Assembly: GCA_021780905.1 (NCBI GenBank)
Contig: JAJXXW010000048.1
Location: 62,001 to 126,000 of the forward strand
Length of the DNA stretch: 64,000 nt
Source of the DNA: a bacterium
GTDB taxonomy: Bacteria; Verrucomicrobiota; Verrucomicrobiia; Limisphaerales; UBA11358
Direction of reading: 5' to 3'
The notes under the pieces were generated by a model, which saw only the letters and a list, made by a program, of their open reading frames with translations, did no database searches and was not told the origin of the DNA. Below are positions 24,532 to 33,462 of this stretch, in pieces. The translations under genes were made by a program, and so were the position numbers. Each line of letters opens with the position of its first letter. The stretch's first letter is position 1.

Positions 24532-25320
24532 GTGCTCACCCGCCTGACTTTTTTCGCCATTGCCGCCTTCTGGCTGACGATGAACGGGCTGTTGTGGCGG
24601 GCGGAATATGGTTCGCACCAGGACGAGACGCCGGTGCCCATCGAACTGGTCTGGCGCAAACTCCTGACGGCGCCGGACGCGTCGTCGTTGAGCGTCTATC
24701 AAAACCGTGACCGCATGGGCTACTGCGAATTTTCCACCAGCATCGGTCAGGAAATGGCCGCGCTGGACGCCGACCGGCCGCCGCCCGAGGGCCTGGCCGC
24801 GCGGGCCGGCTACCAGGTTCACCTGTCCGGCAACATCGCGCTGGGGGATTTCACCAACCGGCTGAAATTTGACGGGCATTTGAATTTTGCCAACACCCGC
24901 GCGTGGCGGGAGGTGAGTCTGCGCATCACCGCGCACGGGACGGCGGTGGAAATCCATTCGTTCGCCACCAACCCGTCGGTGCATCTGAAAATTACCAGCG
25001 ACGGCGGCGTGGTGGAGCGGGACCTGGCATTTGCGGACCTGCAAAATCCCAACGCCCTGTTGCGCGGCCTGGTCGGGAATGTCGCTGACACGCTGCTCGG
25101 CCTGCCGAGTCTGGCCACCCCCACGGCGGCACCGCTCCCGCCGTGGCGGGCGATCCGCACTCGCGTGAAAATCGGCACGGAATGGGTGCCGGTCTATCAG
25201 GTGGAAACCGAATTGCTCGGCGCGAATTTTTCGGCGGATATCAGCACGCTCGGCGAAATCTTGCGGGTGGGGCTGCCGGGCGGCATCAGCGCCCGGATTG
25301 ACGAATGGGGCAAACCATGA
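24532..25320 (+). CDS. membrane-anchored protein, unknown function
   Basis: 262 residues from a GTG at 24532. One N-terminal transmembrane helix (LTFFAIAAFWLTMNGLLW) then a beta-rich extracytoplasmic part (AARAGYQVHLSGNIALGDFT, GHLNFANTRAWREVSLRITA). I recognise no family. It is sandwiched between the LysM lipoprotein (9 bp upstream) and the ABC ATPase (4-base ATGA overlap downstream), so it may be a periplasmic component working with that ATPase. Confidence 0.65.
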   Translation: MLTRLTFFAIAAFWLTMNGLLWRAEYGSHQDETPVPIELVWRKLLTAPDASSLSVYQNRDRMGYCEFSTSIGQEMAALDADRPPPEGLAARAGYQVHLSGNIALGDFTNRLKFDGHLNFANTRAWREVSLRITAHGTAVEIHSFATNPSVHLKITSDGGVVERDLAFADLQNPNALLRGLVGNVADTLLGLPSLATPTAAPLPPWRAIRTRVKIGTEWVPVYQVETELLGANFSADISTLGEILRVGLPGGISARIDEWGKP

Positions 25321-26051
25321 TTGAACTCGACCGGCTCGTAAAAAATTTTGGCGACCTCGTGGCCGTCAACCAGGTTTCCCTCCGGCTCGCGCGCGGCGAA
25401 TTTTTCGCCATGCTCGGCCCGAACGCCGCCGGCAAGACCACGACCATCAAGCTGCTGGCCGGCCTGATCAAGCCGACTTCCGGGACCGCGCGCATCTGCG
25501 GCTTTGACATCCAGACGCAGCCGCTCGAGGCGCGTCGGCGCCTCGCCTACGTGCCGGATTTTCCGTTCCTTTACGACAAGCTGACGGCGTGGGAATTTTT
25601 CCGTTTCACCGGCCAGTTGTTCCAGCTCGATGCCGCGCGCATCGAAAAAAATGCGCGGGAGCTGGTCCGCCGGTTTCACCTGTCCGAATTTGTGGACCGT
25701 CCGATCGAAGGGCTTTCGCACGGCACGCGCCAGCGCATCGCCATCGTGTCCGCGCTGCTGCACGACCCGGAGGTGTTTGTGATTGACGAGCCGATGGTCG
25801 GCCTCGACCCGCAGCACGCCCGCGTGGTGAAGGACGTTTTGAAGGAGCGTTCGCTGGCCGGCATGACGGTGCTGGTCTCGACACACCAATTGAGCATCGC
25901 CGAGGAAATGGCCGACCGCATCGGCATCATCAACGGCGGCAAGCTCATCGCCGTCGGCACGCGCGAGGAATTGCGGCGGCAAAGCGGCGCCACCGGCGAG
26001 CTGGAGGAAATTTTCCTGTCGCTCACGGCCCCCGCGACCGGCGCCCAATAA
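25317..26051 (+). CDS. ABC transporter ATP-binding protein without adjacent permease
   Basis: 244 residues from the ATG at 25317, overlapping the previous stop. Walker A GPNAAGKTT, Q-loop region RRLAYVPDFPFLYDKLTAWE, signature LSHGTRQRIA (LSxGxxQR), Walker B VFVIDEPMVGLD, H-loop VLVSTHQLS. It is of the ABC-2 / gliding-type class (closest in style to YbhF/GldA/CcmA ATPases). No permease gene follows; the next gene is convergent. The permease may be elsewhere, or the ATPase may serve another system. Confidence 0.85.
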   Translation: MIELDRLVKNFGDLVAVNQVSLRLARGEFFAMLGPNAAGKTTTIKLLAGLIKPTSGTARICGFDIQTQPLEARRRLAYVPDFPFLYDKLTAWEFFRFTGQLFQLDAARIEKNARELVRRFHLSEFVDRPIEGLSHGTRQRIAIVSALLHDPEVFVIDEPMVGLDPQHARVVKDVLKERSLAGMTVLVSTHQLSIAEEMADRIGIINGGKLIAVGTREELRRQSGATGELEEIFLSLTAPATGAQ

Positions 26052-26112
26052 AAGATTTGGTGGGGTCGCGGATCGCTCCGGTCAGTCGGGCCGCCGGGTC
26101 TACGGCGTGGCC

Positions 26113-26146
26113 GGCGGCAGCGTCAGGTAGGCGGCAGCGTCAGGTA
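26113..26146. repeat. 17-bp perfect tandem duplication at the 3' end of the DUF4340 gene
   Basis: GGCGGCAGCGTCAGGTA occurs at 26113-26129 and again at 26130-26146. On minus the second copy shifts the frame, so the protein ends AAYLTLPPT. With one copy it would end AAYLTLPPATP at the TAG at 26101-26103 on minus. Confidence 0.85.
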
Positions 26147-27901
26147 GGCGGCGACGAACTGGTAGAGCGCCGGCGGAAACACGAACGCCCAGCGCTCGCC
26201 ATCGAGCGTCACGGCAGCCAGCGCCGTCCGGCCCTGCGCCAGTTCCGCGCCGAAATCGAGGCCCAGTTTTTCGCCGGACTTGAGTTCGATGGTGAGGGAG
26301 AGGTTGTCGGGTTTCAGCCCGTATTTTTCCGGCTCGGTCACGTGGCGCGCCACCCAGCCGGCGGCAATGAGTTCGCCGAGGCGATGCACCGTTTCCTCAA
26401 GGGCGGGCGGATTGATGATGCCCTGCGATGTGGGGCCGAACGACCATTTGTTGTTGCCGGTGCGGACCAGCTCGCGCGTCTGCCCGTTCTGCCGCAGCGT
26501 GACCCGCGCGACATTGGTTTCGGAAAAACTCCAGACGCAGCGGTCGCGGAATTCCCAGCCGTGCTCCGGCAACTGGGCCACGTCCGCCGGCTTGAGCGCG
26601 TAGATGAAATCCTCGTCGCCGCGCTTGACCAGCACGCGGTTCGTCTCGGTGTTGCCAAACAACAGTTGCACCAGCACGCTGTTGGTGTCGCCCGCCGCGC
26701 CGCGCAGGATGATCTGCCGCGCCGGCGGCGTGAAGCCGAAGCCCTGCAAATCCGTCGCCGTGACGACGTCCTTCACAAATTCGGACACCCGCAGGCTGGC
26801 GAGCAGCTTGAGGTAAGCCTGCACGGTTTCCAGGTCGGCGGGAAATTTTTCCCCCGCCACCGCCCAGCGGCCGGGGCCGCGCTGTTGCAGCGTGAAATTT
26901 CCCATTGCGCCGCGCACCTCGATTTCCGCGACCGGCGCGGTGGGCGTGAGCAGGTGCGGGTCGCGGAAATCATTCACCGATCCGCGCCACGCCAGGAACG
27001 TGTCTTTGCCCGCCGTCACGACGGCGTTCCAGCCTTCGCGCTGCGCATACACCAGCGCGGGATTATCCGGCGGACTCATTCCGACGTGAATTGCGGCGGT
27101 GAAGTTGTTGCCGCGACCGAGCCACACGTCGAGGTCGGCCGGCTGCAGGCCGTAGCCGCTCAAATCCGTGCGCCGGTCGTCGGTGACGAATTGCACGACG
27201 TGGCCGGCCAGAAGCTGTTCCAGGGCGGCGGCCAGCCGCGCGCCGTCCGCCCGCGCCGCCAGCGGCCGGATCATCCGCCACAACTGGTTGGTCGGGTCGC
27301 GGCGGAATTCCATGGCCTTCGTGCCGTTGGTGATGACCAGCCAGTCCACCGGGCCGGCGGCCACCAGCGCCGTGTCGCGCCATTCATCCGCCGAGTGCGG
27401 AAGCCGTTGCAGCCAGCCGGCGTCCGTGACGAACGCGCCGTCCAGCCCGACGACGCGGATGAACACCTGGTCGCCCGGCGCGGTTTTTTTGCCAACCAGC
27501 AGATGCCAGGTTTGTCCGCCGGCGGCCAGGTCAATCGCGAACTGCGGGTTTTCAAAGCCAAAATCCGCGTCGGCGTTTTCATGGCCGCGGAGATCGGCGG
27601 CGGTCAGCCGCGTGGCGGGCGCGAGTTTTTCCAGCGCGCCCGCGAGCGCCTCGATCGCGGCGGTCTGCGCCGGATACGCCAGCGGTTTCACCAACTGCCA
27701 GGCGCCGTTGGTGCGGACGGCGGTGATTTCCCGCGCACCGGCCGGACTGATTTGGACTGCGGTCAGGGCGGCGGCGCGCAGGCCGGGAAGCAGCGGCGCG
27801 ATCGCCGGCGGGCCGGCCGGCAGAAATTTCTGGCACAGCCAGATACCGGCGGCCAGCGCGACCGCGAACACGAACCAGACGAATGTGGCTTTGGATTTCA
27901 T
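26123..27901 (-). CDS. DUF4340-domain membrane-anchored protein of a Gld-type ABC system
   Basis: 592 residues. One N-terminal transmembrane helix (ATFVWFVFAVALAAGIWLCQ) then a large periplasmic part with repeated DUF4340-like units: WQLVKPLAYPAQTAAIEALA, WRMIRPLAARADGARLAAAL, WAVAGEKFPADLETVQAYLK, WSFGPTSQGIINPPALEETV. Each pairs a short beta element with a helix ending in a Leu, as in the family. DUF4340 genes regularly follow gldG-like genes in Bacteroidota and Verrucomicrobiota. The start overlaps the end of the GldG-like gene by four bases. The last residues were altered by a 17-bp duplication. Confidence 0.8.
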   Translation of the reverse strand: MKSKATFVWFVFAVALAAGIWLCQKFLPAGPPAIAPLLPGLRAAALTAVQISPAGAREITAVRTNGAWQLVKPLAYPAQTAAIEALAGALEKLAPATRLTAADLRGHENADADFGFENPQFAIDLAAGGQTWHLLVGKKTAPGDQVFIRVVGLDGAFVTDAGWLQRLPHSADEWRDTALVAAGPVDWLVITNGTKAMEFRRDPTNQLWRMIRPLAARADGARLAAALEQLLAGHVVQFVTDDRRTDLSGYGLQPADLDVWLGRGNNFTAAIHVGMSPPDNPALVYAQREGWNAVVTAGKDTFLAWRGSVNDFRDPHLLTPTAPVAEIEVRGAMGNFTLQQRGPGRWAVAGEKFPADLETVQAYLKLLASLRVSEFVKDVVTATDLQGFGFTPPARQIILRGAAGDTNSVLVQLLFGNTETNRVLVKRGDEDFIYALKPADVAQLPEHGWEFRDRCVWSFSETNVARVTLRQNGQTRELVRTGNNKWSFGPTSQGIINPPALEETVHRLGELIAAGWVARHVTEPEKYGLKPDNLSLTIELKSGEKLGLDFGAELAQGRTALAAVTLDGERWAFVFPPALYQFVAAYLTLPPT

Positions 27902-29370
27902 TTCCTGCGCACGAGCCAGACTAGCCAGCCGAAAAACAGCACGCCGCCGGGCAGCGCACCGAGCAGCAGCCAGCGGAGCTGCTGCTGCTGTTGTTCGGTC
28001 AACAGGAGGCGGAATTCCGTGACGGACCGCGGGCCGATGCCGGCAATCAACTGCGGCCGGTCCAGCAGCCAGTTGGCCGCGCCGTTCAGAAAATCGCGGT
28101 TGCCGGCGCCTTCGATGTAATAATTGCCAAGGAAAACCGAGTCGCCGGCCACGACGAGCCGCGTGTTGCCGCGCGGCGGGGCGACGCCCGGCGCGGGCTT
28201 CTGCTCGGCGGCGGCGATGAGCGAATAACTGCGGGGCGGATCGCTACGGTCGCCGGTGAGCATCGCGCCGGGGCTGGTCCGGGCCAGTTCCGTGACTTCC
28301 GGCGTGTTGGCCGGCGGATTCGGCCCGTTGATTTTTTCCACCGGGCGCGGCAGCACCATCTGGAGCGATAACTCCGCCAGCGAACTCACCACCGGATGAT
28401 CGGCAAACGTGCGCACGACCACGTCCTGGCCGGTGACGGTGTTTTTCGGGTCCTGCACGATGTCGGCGGGAACATGGATGCCCCAGCGCTGCAACACCGG
28501 CTCCAGCCCCGTGGGATGTTTGAGCGAGGCGTAATTGAACAGCAGCAGGAGCCGGCCGCCTTCGGTGAGGTATTGGGAAATTTTTTGCAGTTCCAGGTCC
28601 GTGAACGCCGCCGCCGGCGCGGCGATGATCAGGAGATTGCAATCCATCGGCACAACGCGGGGACCGAGCAGCTCCAGGTTCGTCACGGCGATGTAATTTT
28701 GCTGGAGCGCCGAGCAAAATTTCTGGTAGCCGAAATCGCCGGTGTCCGTCAGCGACGGCTCGCCGTGGCCCTGCAAATAATAGGCCTTGAGCGGCTGCGC
28801 GTTTTGCAGCGCCAGCAGCATCGCGGTGAAAATCCGCTCGCCGGAAAACGTGACCGGCTTGCGGCGGAACTCGCGCTCCTTTTCGTTCGGCACCTGCTCC
28901 AGTGTGTATTGCGTGATCGCGTCGCCGGAGACCATTTTCACCCGGCCGGCGCAGTCGAAGATGACGAGGTTCTTGTCCTCGGCGCTGGCGAGCTGGTATT
29001 GCGCCTTCACTTTTTCCGCCTCGCCGGGATCCTGCACATAGTCCACGGTGCGGATGGAAATGTTTTGGTTCACCGCGCGGTATTCGTTCAGCAGTGCCAC
29101 GATGTCGGGATAAAATTCCTCTTTGCCGGTGTCGAAGAAGAGCGTCACTTTCACCGCGTTCGTGATCGAGTGCAGCGCCGCGACGGTGCGCGAGGAAAGC
29201 TGCACGCGGGTCTGCGAACTGAGGAAAAACCGGTGGTAAAATTTCCCGCCGAGGAGGTTCACCATCACCACCACGGCCAGCACCAGCACCGTGCGCACCG
29301 CCACGTCCAAGCCGATCTGCCAGCGGCGGGCGGCCGAGAAACTGGGACGGGATTTCGGGGCTTCGCTCAT
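27898..29370 (-). CDS. GldG-like ABC-type auxiliary membrane protein
   Basis: 490 residues. N-terminal transmembrane helix (VAVRTVLVLAVVVMVNLLGG), a large periplasmic part with the GldG/ABC-aux features (AALHSITNAVKVTLFFDTGK, YYLQGHGEPSLTDTG, MDCNLLIIAAPAAAFTDLEL, YLTEGGRLLLLFNYAS, RLVVAGDSVFLGNYYI) and a C-terminal transmembrane helix (LGALPGGVLFFGWLVWLV). In Flavobacterium GldA, GldF and GldG form an ABC transporter needed for gliding; in this phylum the set is widespread and its cargo unknown. 1 bp from the permease gene, overlaps the DUF4340 gene. Confidence 0.85.
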   Translation of the reverse strand: MSEAPKSRPSFSAARRWQIGLDVAVRTVLVLAVVVMVNLLGGKFYHRFFLSSQTRVQLSSRTVAALHSITNAVKVTLFFDTGKEEFYPDIVALLNEYRAVNQNISIRTVDYVQDPGEAEKVKAQYQLASAEDKNLVIFDCAGRVKMVSGDAITQYTLEQVPNEKEREFRRKPVTFSGERIFTAMLLALQNAQPLKAYYLQGHGEPSLTDTGDFGYQKFCSALQQNYIAVTNLELLGPRVVPMDCNLLIIAAPAAAFTDLELQKISQYLTEGGRLLLLFNYASLKHPTGLEPVLQRWGIHVPADIVQDPKNTVTGQDVVVRTFADHPVVSSLAELSLQMVLPRPVEKINGPNPPANTPEVTELARTSPGAMLTGDRSDPPRSYSLIAAAEQKPAPGVAPPRGNTRLVVAGDSVFLGNYYIEGAGNRDFLNGAANWLLDRPQLIAGIGPRSVTEFRLLLTEQQQQQLRWLLLGALPGGVLFFGWLVWLVRRK

Positions 29371-29371
29371 G

Positions 29372-30115
29372 TCATTTCCACCGGCGGCTTTCCACCACGC
29401 GCAGCGTCAGGAACAAAAACAAAAACGCGGCGCTCACATAAAAAATCACCGTGCGCGTGTCCACCACGCCGCGCGTGAAATCCTCCATGTGCTTGAACAG
29501 GTTGAAAAAATTCAGCGCCACCCACGCCGACGCCGAGGGTAGCGCCTGGGCCATGTAGGCGAGAATGAATAAAAGGACGCCCGCCGCGAGGCTGATGACG
29601 GCGGCGACCATCTGGCTTTTGGTCAGCGCGGACGCCAGGCAGCCGATGGCCACGAACAGGCAGCCGCTCAAAAAAATTCCGAGATACATCCCGCCGACCA
29701 CGCCAGGATCGAGTTTGGGCTGGTTGGTGAAATGCTGGATGATGACCAGCCCGGCCAGCGTCGGCAGCCACGTCATCATGTAGAAAATGATCGCCGCCGT
29801 GAACTTGGCCGCCACCACTTGCAAATCGCCCACCGCGGTCGTCATCAGCGTTTCCAACGTCCCGCTGGCCTTCTCCAGCGCGAACAGGCGCATCGTGATC
29901 GCCGGCGCCATCAGGATCACCAGCAGCCAATACAAGAAGCTGTTGAAAAACAACTGCGTGACCGGCAGCGCAAACGGCTTCGTGCCCATGTTATGAATCA
30001 GCATTACAAACGTCGCGCCGACGATCAGCGACACCGCCGCAATGATGACGTAGCCCGTCAGCGACAGAAAAAACGTCCCCAGCTCGCGGCGCAGCAGCGC
30101 CCAGAAGATTTTCAT
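29372..30115 (-). CDS. GldF-like ABC-2 permease
   Basis: 247 residues from the ATG at 30113-30115, which overlaps the ATPase stop by four bases. Six transmembrane helices are visible (for example SLTGYVIIAAVSLIVGATFV, SFLYWLLVILMAPAITMRLF, VVGGMYLGIFLSGCLFVAIG, AVISLAAGVLLFILAYMAQA, TVIFYVSAAFLFLFLTLRVV). MRLFALEKASGTLETLMTTA is the coupling element typical of ABC-2 permeases of the GldF/NatB type. Works with the ATPase at 30112-31059. Confidence 0.85.
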   Translation of the reverse strand: MKIFWALLRRELGTFFLSLTGYVIIAAVSLIVGATFVMLIHNMGTKPFALPVTQLFFNSFLYWLLVILMAPAITMRLFALEKASGTLETLMTTAVGDLQVVAAKFTAAIIFYMMTWLPTLAGLVIIQHFTNQPKLDPGVVGGMYLGIFLSGCLFVAIGCLASALTKSQMVAAVISLAAGVLLFILAYMAQALPSASAWVALNFFNLFKHMEDFTRGVVDTRTVIFYVSAAFLFLFLTLRVVESRRWK

Positions 30116-31059
30116 TCGCCCTCCTCCGTGGTTGGCCGCGTGACCTGAATATAAATATCCTCCAGCGTGTGCCGGCTGCGCGTCAGCTCCCGCAGCGCCC
30201 AGCCGTTTTCCTGCACCAGCGAAAACACCGTCGGCCGCAGGTCCCAGCCCGGCAGCGGCGTCAGCGCGCAACGTAAATATTTGCCTTCACCCGGCGAGAC
30301 CTCGAATGCCGCCACGCCCGGCTGGCCATCCCAAGCCGCGCGCAGGGCCGCCTCCGGCGCGGCGATTTCCGCGATGACCTGGCTGCCGCCGGCCATCCGC
30401 CGCTGCAAATTTTCCGGCGTGTCCGACGCCAGCACGCGGCCATCGAACATGATGAGCACGCGCCCGCACATCATTTCCACCTCGGGCAGAATGTGCGTCG
30501 AGATCAGGACCGTGTGGTTGCCGGCGAGACTTTTGATCAAAGCGCGGACGGAACGAATCTGGTGCGGGTCCAGGCCGATGGTCGGCTCGTCCAAAATGAT
30601 CAGTTCCGGCTCATGCACCAGCGCGTCCGCCAGGCCGACCCGCTGCTTGTAGCCCTTGGAAAGCTGGCCGATGATGCGGCGACCGACGTCGGCAAGACCG
30701 CACTGTTCCATCACCGTCGTCACCCGTTCGCGGGATTTTTTCCAACTAAGGCCCTTGAGCCGGGCGCGAAATTTCAGATATTCGCGGACGCGCATTTCAG
30801 CATGGAGTGGGTTGTTTTCCGGCATGTAGCCGATGCGCCGCCGCGCCTCCTCCGCATCGTGGAACACGTCGAACCCGGCCACGCGCACCGTGCCGCTCGT
30901 CGCCGGCAGGAAGCCGGACATCACGCGCATGGTCGTGCTCTTGCCCGCGCCGTTGGGGCCGAGCAGGCCGACAATCTCGCCGCGCGCGACCGTGAACGAA
31001 ATATCGTCCACCGCCGTGCGGCCCGCGTAGCGCTTGGTCAAATTGGAAACTTCAATCAT
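30112..31059 (-). CDS. GldA-like ABC transporter ATP-binding protein
   Basis: 315 residues from the ATG at 31057-31059. Walker A GLLGPNGAGKSTTMRV, Q-loop IGYMPENNPLHAEM, signature QLSKGYKQRVGLADAL, Walker B LIILDEPTIGLDPHQ, H-loop TVLISTHILPEVEMM. The ~80-residue C-terminal extension ending TRSRHTLEDIYIQVTRP is standard in GldA/NatA-type ATPases. First gene of a four-gene operon (ATPase, permease, GldG-like, DUF4340). A TATACT hexamer at 31090-31095 on minus is a candidate -10 element, with no clear -35. Confidence 0.9.
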   Translation of the reverse strand: MIEVSNLTKRYAGRTAVDDISFTVARGEIVGLLGPNGAGKSTTMRVMSGFLPATSGTVRVAGFDVFHDAEEARRRIGYMPENNPLHAEMRVREYLKFRARLKGLSWKKSRERVTTVMEQCGLADVGRRIIGQLSKGYKQRVGLADALVHEPELIILDEPTIGLDPHQIRSVRALIKSLAGNHTVLISTHILPEVEMMCGRVLIMFDGRVLASDTPENLQRRMAGGSQVIAEIAAPEAALRAAWDGQPGVAAFEVSPGEGKYLRCALTPLPGWDLRPTVFSLVQENGWALRELTRSRHTLEDIYIQVTRPTTEEGE

Positions 31060-31236
31060 CACTTGCGTGCACAATAAAATCTGATCGCCAGTATAGCGGA
31101 AAAATTTCGTTTGCGGCGAACAAAAACTTTGCGGTGCCAACCTTTAACAGGCAACGGGCAGCGAGGTTGCGTTCAAAATTAATCTGGTTTTGTCCGTGCG
31201 GCGTTGGCAGGTTTGAGCCATCAGCCGAAACCATCC

Positions 31237-31935
31237 ATGAAAACCTTGCTTGCCATTTTTGTTTTGACGCTAGTTGGCGGCCTGCGCTTGTCAGCCGAGG
31301 AAAAAATGGTTTTATTAAAAACCGCTCTGCCGGATCCTTATTTCGGAAGCTGGATTGTTCCGCTTTCCGACACCAACCTCGCTACTCAACCGGAAAACAT
31401 TCGGCACTGGCCGGAATTTTATGTCCCGATCGGCACAACCAATCTGGCGTTGCACAAACCCGTAACGGCCAGCTGCGAAGCGATAACCGGCAGGCCGGAA
31501 ATGGTGACGGATGGAGACAAATCAGGTGACGATGATGGTTGTTTGGAATTGGCGGACGGTCCGCAGTGGGTGCAGATTGATTTGCAAGCATCAGCACAAA
31601 TCTATGCGGTGGTCGTCTGGCATTTCTATCAAGAGCCGCGCGTTTATCGCAGTGTAATCGTGGCGGTTTCAAATGATTCAGAGTTCAGGCAGGACGTGAA
31701 AATTATTTTTAACAACGGCACCGAAAATATGCTCGGTCTCGGAAAAGGTAGTGACCGCAATTATTTTGAAAGCTTCTTGGGAAAACTGATTGACGCCAAA
31801 GGAGTCAAAGGCCGTTATGTCCGGCTTTATAGCCGTGGAAACTTCGGTAATTTAAGCAGCGGAAAATTTGCCAATAAGTTGAATCACTACGTTGAGGTGG
31901 AAGTCTTCGGGAAGGAACTAAAAGCCTCCAAATGA
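31237..31935 (+). CDS. secreted protein with F5/8 type C (discoidin-like) domain
   Basis: 232 residues from the ATG at 31237, which is followed by a signal peptide (MKTLLAIFVLTLVGGLRLSA). The body is a galactose-binding-like jelly roll: NLALHKPVTASCEAITGRPE, MVTDGDKSGDDDGCLELADG, PQWVQIDLQASAQIYAVVVW, RYVRLYSRGNF, HYVEVEVFGKEL. Such domains bind carbohydrate or lipid surfaces. No catalytic domain is attached. Codon use is visibly poorer in GC than in neighbours, hinting at transfer. Its stop overlaps the next start by four bases. Confidence 0.8.
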   Translation: MKTLLAIFVLTLVGGLRLSAEEKMVLLKTALPDPYFGSWIVPLSDTNLATQPENIRHWPEFYVPIGTTNLALHKPVTASCEAITGRPEMVTDGDKSGDDDGCLELADGPQWVQIDLQASAQIYAVVVWHFYQEPRVYRSVIVAVSNDSEFRQDVKIIFNNGTENMLGLGKGSDRNYFESFLGKLIDAKGVKGRYVRLYSRGNFGNLSSGKFANKLNHYVEVEVFGKELKASK

Positions 31936-33446
31936 CTTCCCGCGCGGACAATTTCTACGCCGCCTGGCGCGAACGCTGCCGCGCCGTCAACGTCCTGCGT
32001 GATGGCGGTTCCACGCCGCCGGAAAAGTTGCTCCAAGCCGTCTGGCAGCATCAGCGCCTCCAGCGCGACCGCCTGAAAACCACCGATGGCCGCAGCCTTC
32101 GCGTGTTGCATCCGGGATTCATCAGCGTTGCCGGCGGGCCGGACTTTCGCGGCGCGGTGCTTCAGTTTGGCGAGGAAAAGCCCGTGGCGGGTGATGTGGA
32201 GGTGGATTTGCAATCCGGCGGCTGGCGCGCACACGGCCACGATAAAAATCCCCATTTCAAAAATGTCATCCTGCACGTCGTCTGGGAAACGGCGAAACCC
32301 AACACCGCCGTTCCCGCCGTCCTGGCATTGAAAAGTTTTTTGGATGCGCCGGTGGTCGAACTCGCACTGGCGCTCCAAAACGAGTCCGGCCTGCCGGAAA
32401 GTCTGCGCGGCAAATGTTCCGCGCCCCTGCGCGAACTTTCCCCGGCCCAGCTTACGGAACTGCTGCGCGCCGCCGCCCGGATCCGCTTCCAAACCAAGGC
32501 TGCCGCCCTGCTCGCCCGCGCCAAACACGCCGGCTGGGAACAGACGCTGTGGGAAAACCTGTTCCGCGCGCTCGGCTACAAAAACAATGTCTGGCCGATG
32601 CTGAATCTGGCGGAGCGCAAATCCGCCTGGCAGCGTGGCGTCCAGTCTGTGTTTGAAATCCAGGCGCGGCTGCTCGGCGTCAGCGGCCTGCTGCCGGACG
32701 ATTTGACGCGGGCGCAAAAATCGTCCGACACATTTTTGCGGCGGGCATGGGATTTGTGGTGGCGCGACCGGGATGAATGGGAAGGCTGCCGCCAGCCGCG
32801 CGCCGCGTGGAAATTGCACGGCCTGCGCCCGGCGAATCATCCGCAGCGGCGGCTCGCGCTGGTGGCGCACTGGCTGGCGTCGGAAAATCTGATCGCAAAA
32901 ATTGAAGCCTGGGGCTTGGCTATTGCGGGCAGGGCGGGCAATCCGCCGGCCGGCGGCGGCGCGCATGGAGTGACACGCCATGCCAGTCCGAGGCTGGTGG
33001 AATCGCTCCACGAAATTTTCCGAGTCGAACACGACGAATTCTGGTCGTGGCACTGGACGTTCAAATCCGCGCGGCTGCCGCAGCCGCAGCCGTTGCTGGG
33101 CGCGGCGCGGACGACGGATCTGGCGGTGAACGTCGTCCTGCCGTGGCTCTGGGTCCGCGCCAGGGAGGGCGGCAACGAAAAACTGCAGGCGGAAATCGAG
33201 CGCCGGTTTTTGGCCTGGCCGGCGGCGGAGGACAATGCGGTTTTGAAACTGGCGCGCCAGCGGCTGCTCGGAACTTCCCGCCGGCGGGTCTTGAAGGGCG
33301 CGGCGGCCCAGCAAGGCTTGATGCAGATCATCCGCGATTTTTGCGAGCACACGAACGCGGTGTGCGCCGACTGCCGGTTTCCGGAGCTGGTCCAGTGCCT
33401 CAAGTCCGAAGCCCCCAGCCAGCCGGCGGCCAGCTTTGGCCTTTAG
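31932..33446 (+). CDS. DUF2851 family protein
   Basis: 504 residues. Recognised by WQHQRLQRDRLKTTDGRSLR, VLHPGFISVAGGPDFRGAVL, VAGDVEVDLQSGGWRAHGHD, KNPHFKNVILHVVWE, and LFRALGYKNNVWPMLNLAE. The C-terminal part (MQIIRDFCEHTNAVCADCRF) carries a Cys pair. The family occurs in Bacteroidota and Verrucomicrobiota; its function is not known. Cytoplasmic, no signal or transmembrane segments. Coupled to the preceding F5/8C gene by ATGA overlap, which is odd for a secreted and a cytoplasmic protein. Confidence 0.85.
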   Translation: MTSRADNFYAAWRERCRAVNVLRDGGSTPPEKLLQAVWQHQRLQRDRLKTTDGRSLRVLHPGFISVAGGPDFRGAVLQFGEEKPVAGDVEVDLQSGGWRAHGHDKNPHFKNVILHVVWETAKPNTAVPAVLALKSFLDAPVVELALALQNESGLPESLRGKCSAPLRELSPAQLTELLRAAARIRFQTKAAALLARAKHAGWEQTLWENLFRALGYKNNVWPMLNLAERKSAWQRGVQSVFEIQARLLGVSGLLPDDLTRAQKSSDTFLRRAWDLWWRDRDEWEGCRQPRAAWKLHGLRPANHPQRRLALVAHWLASENLIAKIEAWGLAIAGRAGNPPAGGGAHGVTRHASPRLVESLHEIFRVEHDEFWSWHWTFKSARLPQPQPLLGAARTTDLAVNVVLPWLWVRAREGGNEKLQAEIERRFLAWPAAEDNAVLKLARQRLLGTSRRRVLKGAAAQQGLMQIIRDFCEHTNAVCADCRFPELVQCLKSEAPSQPAASFGL

Positions 33447-33462
33447 CCTTGGGAGATTGGAC

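Noticed and set aside
26057-28120. Open frame of 687 codons on the plus strand
   Set aside because: Shadow of the DUF4340 and GldG-like genes; no family features, and composition bias typical of antisense frames.
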